Shown here in pieces: positions 62,371 through 64,000 of a stretch of 64,000 nt of DNA; within the stretch, counting starts at the first letter, position 1; the number at the start of each line of letters is the position of its first letter. The notes beneath the pieces were generated by a model, which was not told the origin of the DNA, did not search any database, and saw nothing but the letters and a program-made list of their open reading frames with translations. Both the position numbers and the translations under genes were made by a program. Origin of the DNA: an uncultured Oleiphilaceae bacterium (lineage in GTDB: Bacteria; Pseudomonadota; Gammaproteobacteria; Pseudomonadales; Oleiphilaceae); the NCBI GenBank assembly GCA_913060665.1, contig CAJXUY010000010.1:105493-169492 (forward strand), read 5' to 3'.

Positions 62371-63335
62371 CCAAGCTTCTCCATCACTCGCATTACAGCG
62401 CTTCGTGACCTGACATTTTGCTCAACTTCTTGCTTAGATGGTTTAATCGCCTTACCCACTAACGCAAAATGTCGCTCAATTTGGTCATCCCTAATCGGCA
62501 CACCTGCTGGAGGCTCATTACCTTTCACTTTACTTCTCATAAAGCGCTTCACCATTCGATCCTCAAGAGAATGAAAGCTGATCACCACTAAACGACCTCC
62601 CGGTTTAAGTGACTCCGCTGCTATTTCAAGCACATCTTCCAAATCGGTCAGCTCATCATTAACCTTGATTCGAATCGCTTGAAATGCTCTTGTTGCAGGG
62701 TTTTTGCCCTTTTCCCACGCCGGATTTGCATCCGCGACTATTTTTTGTAGCTTTGCAGTCGTATCAATAACACCCTTATCACGAGCCTCTACAATGGCGC
62801 CTGCAATACGCTTTGCAAAACGCTCCTCACCATACTGCTTAAGTACCGTCGCGATTTCTTTAACGTCCGCACAGGCTATCCACTGCTCCGCACTTAACCC
62901 TTTTTCTGGGTTCATTCTCATATCCAAGGGTCCATCGTTTAGAAAGCTAAACCCTCTGCTGGCGTCATCTATCTGCGGCGAAGACACACCCAAATCCAAC
63001 AAAATACCCGCAACCCCATTCCAATCTTGCTCTTTTGCCGCTATATCTATCTCTTTAAATGAGCCGTGATAAATTGAAAAACGCGGGTCTTCGGCTTTCA
63101 GTTTATTGGCGGATAAAACAGCTTCTGGGTCTTTATCAACCCCCAACAACCGACCTTCCGCCATAAGCGCTTCGAGGATTTTCCGGCTGTGGCCACCCCG
63201 TCCAAACGTGCCGTCTATGTAGACACCTGCTTTGTCGGTAACAAGTTCAGCGACAGCCTCTTCCAGTAAAACTGTTTGATGCACTACACTCGAGCTGCTA
63301 CCTGCCCCTGACTCAATATCTACACTTGTTGCCAC
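62367..63335 (-). CDS. rsmH: 16S rRNA cytosine-1402 N4-methyltransferase
   Basis: SAM-dependent methyltransferase acting on the ribosomal P site (formerly mraW). Motifs: HQTVLLEEAVAEL, GVYIDGTFGRGGHSRKIL, GILLDLGVSSPQIDDASRGFSF, and FHSLEDRMVKRFMR. Length 322; the first 17 residues are serine-rich and not conserved. Second gene of the dcw operon, 37 bases after mraZ. Confidence 0.97.
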   Translation of the reverse strand: MATSVDIESGAGSSSSVVHQTVLLEEAVAELVTDKAGVYIDGTFGRGGHSRKILEALMAEGRLLGVDKDPEAVLSANKLKAEDPRFSIYHGSFKEIDIAAKEQDWNGVAGILLDLGVSSPQIDDASRGFSFLNDGPLDMRMNPEKGLSAEQWIACADVKEIATVLKQYGEERFAKRIAGAIVEARDKGVIDTTAKLQKIVADANPAWEKGKNPATRAFQAIRIKVNDELTDLEDVLEIAAESLKPGGRLVVISFHSLEDRMVKRFMRSKVKGNEPPAGVPIRDDQIERHFALVGKAIKPSKQEVEQNVRSRSAVMRVMEKLG

Positions 63336-63372
63336 AATTAAACCCGTCGTTAAATAACGATTCAGTTAAAAA

Positions 63373-63813
63373 CTATAAAGATAAATTACTCATTTCTTCT
63401 GGCATTGGCTCATCATCAGCCTCATCCAACATATCATTCCAGCTCTGCTCACTCCAAAGCTCAGCCTTATCACCCAAACCAACAAGCACAACTTTTTTAT
63501 CGAAATTGGCAAACTCTCTTAACGTCGGAGGTAATAACAATCGACCATTTCCGTCCATATCAAGTTCGCTAGCATTACCTAGCACTAAGCGTTGTAATCG
63601 TCTTACTTTTTTATTGCTGTTTGGTAATGATTCTATTTTCGCCTTTACTTCTTTCCATTGAGGTTCTGGATAAATATTCAGGCAACGCTCATATGGGTTT
63701 GCGGTAACAACCAAACGCCCCTCACAGACAGCCGCAAGCAAATCACGATACCGACTAGGTACCGCAACACGCCCTTTTACATCCACATTTAAGGATTGAC
63801 TACCCTGAAACAC
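63373..63813 (-). CDS. mraZ: Transcriptional regulator MraZ
   Basis: First gene of the dcw cluster and its repressor. Two SpoVT/AbrB-like repeats, each with the DxKGR-type DNA-contact loop: LNVDVKGRVAVPSRYRDLL near the start and LDMDGNGRLLLPPTLREFA near residue 85. Length 146. A promoter and an array of 10-bp repeats just upstream match an autoregulated MraZ operon. Confidence 0.96.
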   Translation of the reverse strand: MFQGSQSLNVDVKGRVAVPSRYRDLLAAVCEGRLVVTANPYERCLNIYPEPQWKEVKAKIESLPNSNKKVRRLQRLVLGNASELDMDGNGRLLLPPTLREFANFDKKVVLVGLGDKAELWSEQSWNDMLDEADDEPMPEEMSNLSL

Positions 63814-63860
63814 GCTTACCGCCCTCTAAAATCTTAGGTTTTGATGATATCTTTCTCAAA

Positions 63861-63910
63861 ACACCACAAAAACACACTTTTTTCCACTTTTCACCACTTT
63901 CACACACTAT
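63861..63910 (-). promoter_or_regulatory. MraZ operator: 10-bp-period AAAGTG[G/T] boxes
   Basis: Read on the minus strand, AAAGTGG starts at 63900, AAAGTGG at 63890 and AAAGTGT at 63880, exactly ten bases apart. Degenerate boxes flank them (ATAGTGT from 63910, TTTGTGG from 63870). Repeats with one-helical-turn spacing in the mraZ leader are the known binding pattern of MraZ, and AAAGTG[T/G] is the box reported for mycoplasma MraZ. The array begins at the expected transcription start. Confidence 0.8.
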
Positions 63911-63934
63911 AGGAATTGAAGCAAAACAATGCAA
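63906..63934 (-). promoter_or_regulatory. Promoter of the dcw operon (Pmra)
   Basis: Minus-strand TTGCAT (63934-63929), spacer of exactly 17 bases, TATAGT (63911-63906; five of six consensus bases). Predicted start near 63899, immediately at the MraZ boxes, with a leader of about 85 bases. Only 18 bases upstream of the -35 the sequence changes to adapter. Confidence 0.65.
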
Positions 63935-63952
63935 GATAAAATAGGTATATAT

Positions 63953-64000
63953 CTGTCTCTTATACACATCTCCGAGCCCACGAGACAAGAGGCAATCTCG
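63953..64000. other. Illumina Nextera adapter and index (not genomic)
   Basis: From 63953 the sequence begins CTGTCTCTTATACACATCT, the transposase mosaic end, and continues to 63986 as the Nextera read-2 adapter. It is followed by AAGAGGCA (63987-63994), a standard i7 index, and ATCTCG (63995-64000), the start of the P7 flow-cell sequence. These 48 bases are library adapter left on the contig end and carry no biological information. Confidence 0.98.

Noticed and set aside
63800..63988. A 62-residue minus-strand ORF overlapping the mraZ start
   Set aside because: Its first residues are translated from Nextera adapter, and the rest is the mraZ promoter and operator region read through.

Overview
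The window is housekeeping-rich chromosome from a motile, Gram-negative gammaproteobacterium, most likely marine. The gene orders proA-nadD-rsfS-rlmH-mrdA-rodA-mltB-rlpA-dacA-ybeD-lipB-lipA, TauE-lgt-thyA, pomAB|xseB-ispA-dxs, and the dcw cluster running on to lpxC-(dciA)-M23-secA-argJ are those of Pseudomonas, Marinobacter, Oceanospirillales and Vibrio relatives. The stator genes are of the sodium-driven PomA/PomB type, which fits a marine habitat. I cannot name the genus. There are no rRNA or tRNA genes, insertion sequences, CRISPR arrays or prophage.

Layout. 1-12994 (minus strand): an ABC1-family kinase cut by the window edge, then lipoate synthesis (lipA, lipB, ybeD), a decayed D-amino-acid aminotransferase remnant, and the cell-elongation block dacA-rlpA-mltB-rodA-mrdA followed by rlmH-rsfS-nadD-proA. 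13197-20159 is a more variable signalling and envelope section: two tandem membrane proteins with degenerate GGDEF domains in one operon with a DedA-PAP2 fusion, a LON-domain/thioesterase pair, a potassium-type channel and a cNMP-HDOD protein. 20465-28970: ilvD, folA, a large double-PAS chemoreceptor, thyA, lgt and a TauE permease. 29123-36736: an NRDE protein, a PilZ protein beside pomB-pomA, then xseB-ispA-dxs and ribA. 36946-45708: moaA-moaC, a Nudix/ThiE fusion, argJ, secA, an M23 peptidase and dciA. 45739-63813 (minus): lpxC and the whole dcw cluster, ftsZ-ftsA-ftsQ-ddlB-murC-murG-ftsW-murD-mraY-murF-murE-ftsI-ftsL-rsmH-mraZ, listed from low to high coordinate and transcribed in the opposite order.

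How it works together. The window holds both SEDS/class-B PBP pairs (RodA/PBP2 for elongation, FtsW/FtsI for division), the cytoplasmic Mur pathway from UDP-MurNAc to lipid II, several wall-trimming enzymes (DacA, MltB, RlpA, M23 peptidase), LpxC for lipid A, Lgt for lipoproteins, SecA for export and IspA/Dxs for the isoprenoid precursors of the undecaprenyl carrier. The dcw promoter region at the right end is intact: a sigma70-like promoter followed at once by a 10-bp-period array of AAAGTG[G/T] boxes that fits MraZ autoregulation.

The most interesting item is the operon at 13197-16734. Both GGDEF proteins have lost the catalytic motif but keep an RxxD inhibitory-site motif at the standard spacing. 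They look like membrane c-di-GMP receptors coupled to a lipid phosphatase/DedA fusion. The last 48 bases (63953-64000) are not biological: they are an Illumina Nextera adapter with index, so the contig ends there and the apparent ORF entering from that side is an artefact.
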